DNA from: a bacterium
GTDB lineage: Bacteria; Thermosulfidibacterota; Thermosulfidibacteria; Thermosulfidibacterales; Thermosulfidibacteraceae
Reading direction: 5' to 3'
Assembly: GCA_027037155.1 (NCBI GenBank)
Contig: JALWBK010000244.1
Location: 1 to 6,727 of the forward strand
Length of the DNA stretch: 6,727 nt
The translations under genes were made by a program, and so were the position numbers. The notes under the pieces are model-generated. The model worked only from the letters and a program-made list of their open reading frames with translations, was not told the DNA's origin and ran no database searches. Below are positions 6,275-6,727 of this stretch, one piece after another (the first letter of the stretch is position 1; each line of letters opens with the position of its first letter).

Positions 6275-6727
6275 ATGCCCACCGTCACCATACTTCCCGC
6301 AAACGAAAAGGTAGAATGCTCACAGGAAACTGAGCTCAAAGAGGTATTAAAAAGTTACATAGCTTTCCCCTGTGCTGGTAGTGGCGTCTGTGGCGGATGC
6401 CGTATCAGATTTTTGGAAGGCGCTCCTGAAGCCACCCCTTCCGAAAAAAGGCTCCTTAGTCCTGATGAGATTAAGGAAGGAATAAGGCTGGCCTGCCAGC
6501 ATCGTATCACCTCAGATTGCACAGTGCTCGTACCCCAAAGCCTACCCAAACACCCCCCTCAGCTACACATGCCACAAACAGCCTTTCCCATAGACCAACC
6601 AATTCCCATTGACGAAGGATACAGCGCCGTTGATGTGGGCACATCAACGGTTTACATGCTCATAAAGAAGGGCAAAAGCGAAAAGATTGTGAGCTTCTGG
6701 AATCCCCAACACCTGTGGGGAAGCGAC
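6275..6727 (+). CDS. 2Fe-2S ferredoxin / ASKHA-domain protein, RACo-like (DUF4445 type), 5' part only
   Basis: The first 151 residues are in the window; the gene continues past its end. The N-terminal ferredoxin domain (about 1-88) has cysteines C33-x5-C39-x2-C42 and C74 in LACQ, the 2Fe-2S spacing typical of RACo-like proteins. A proline-rich linker (about 87-113) leads into the actin-like ATPase fold, with phosphate-binding 'AVDVGTSTV' (118-126) and NPQ (143-145) followed by WGSD, matching the family's NPQ...GxDV block. Characterised members use ATP to drive one-electron re-reduction of the cobalt in corrinoid proteins, either the corrinoid iron-sulfur protein of the acetyl-CoA pathway or methyltransferase corrinoid proteins. 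Which partner applies here is unknown. The ATG shares its A with a second stop after rho; there is no nearby ribosome site, so translation is probably coupled to rho. Confidence 0.88.
   Translation, partial: MPTVTILPANEKVECSQETELKEVLKSYIAFPCAGSGVCGGCRIRFLEGAPEATPSEKRLLSPDEIKEGIRLACQHRITSDCTVLVPQSLPKHPPQLHMPQTAFPIDQPIPIDEGYSAVDVGTSTVYMLIKKGKSEKIVSFWNPQHLWGSD

Overview
The window is bacterial chromosome with about half G+C. Arginine codons are dominated by AGA/AGG and isoleucine often uses ATA, a pattern common in thermophiles. The gene content (DsbC-type periplasmic isomerase, Rho, a corrinoid-activation-type ferredoxin/ASKHA protein, signal peptides, bacterial-type Shine-Dalgarno sites) suggests a Gram-negative, probably anaerobic or microaerophilic thermophile. 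A member of the Aquificota, perhaps Desulfurobacteriaceae-like, would fit, but that placement is inference from style and gene content, not from a marker tree.

Layout. A single minus-strand gene (52-828) encodes an exported DsbC-like thiol:disulfide isomerase. It is read from a good sigma70-like promoter in the 85-bp divergent gap (829-913). Everything to the right is on the plus strand and tightly packed: an AzgA-type NCS2 purine permease (914-2170), a 61-aa two-helix membrane protein (2178-2363), a THUMP-domain RNA guanine N2-methyltransferase (2364-3470), an exported alpha/beta hydrolase (3547-4404), a short nitroreductase (4325-4825, overlapping the hydrolase by 80 nt), tRNA-Ser(CGA) (4828-4920), transcription terminator Rho (4965-6272), and the 5' part of a 2Fe-2S ferredoxin-ASKHA protein of the RACo / DUF4445 type (6275 to the window end).

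How the parts relate. No Rho-independent terminator is visible between any of the plus-strand genes. Junctions are 7 nt, 0 nt, 76 nt, an 80-nt overlap, 2 nt, 44 nt and 2 nt. The array therefore looks like one or two transcripts, with a possible internal promoter at 3488-3515 in the only gap of any size before the tRNA. The products do not form an obvious pathway: purine uptake, RNA modification, a tRNA and Rho are housekeeping or nucleic-acid functions, while the isomerase, the hydrolase, the nitroreductase and the ferredoxin/ASKHA protein concern envelope and redox biology. This looks like a streamlined genome with packed, functionally mixed operons rather than a dedicated accessory system.

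I see no mobile element, CRISPR array, phage gene or clear sign of horizontal transfer. No convincing new system is apparent. The points most worth checking are the tRNA embedded in an mRNA array directly upstream of rho, the long out-of-frame hydrolase/nitroreductase overlap, the tandem-stop/start junction between rho and the RACo-like gene, and an unusual substitution beside the catalytic glutamate of Rho. No stretch over 300 bases lacks a gene.
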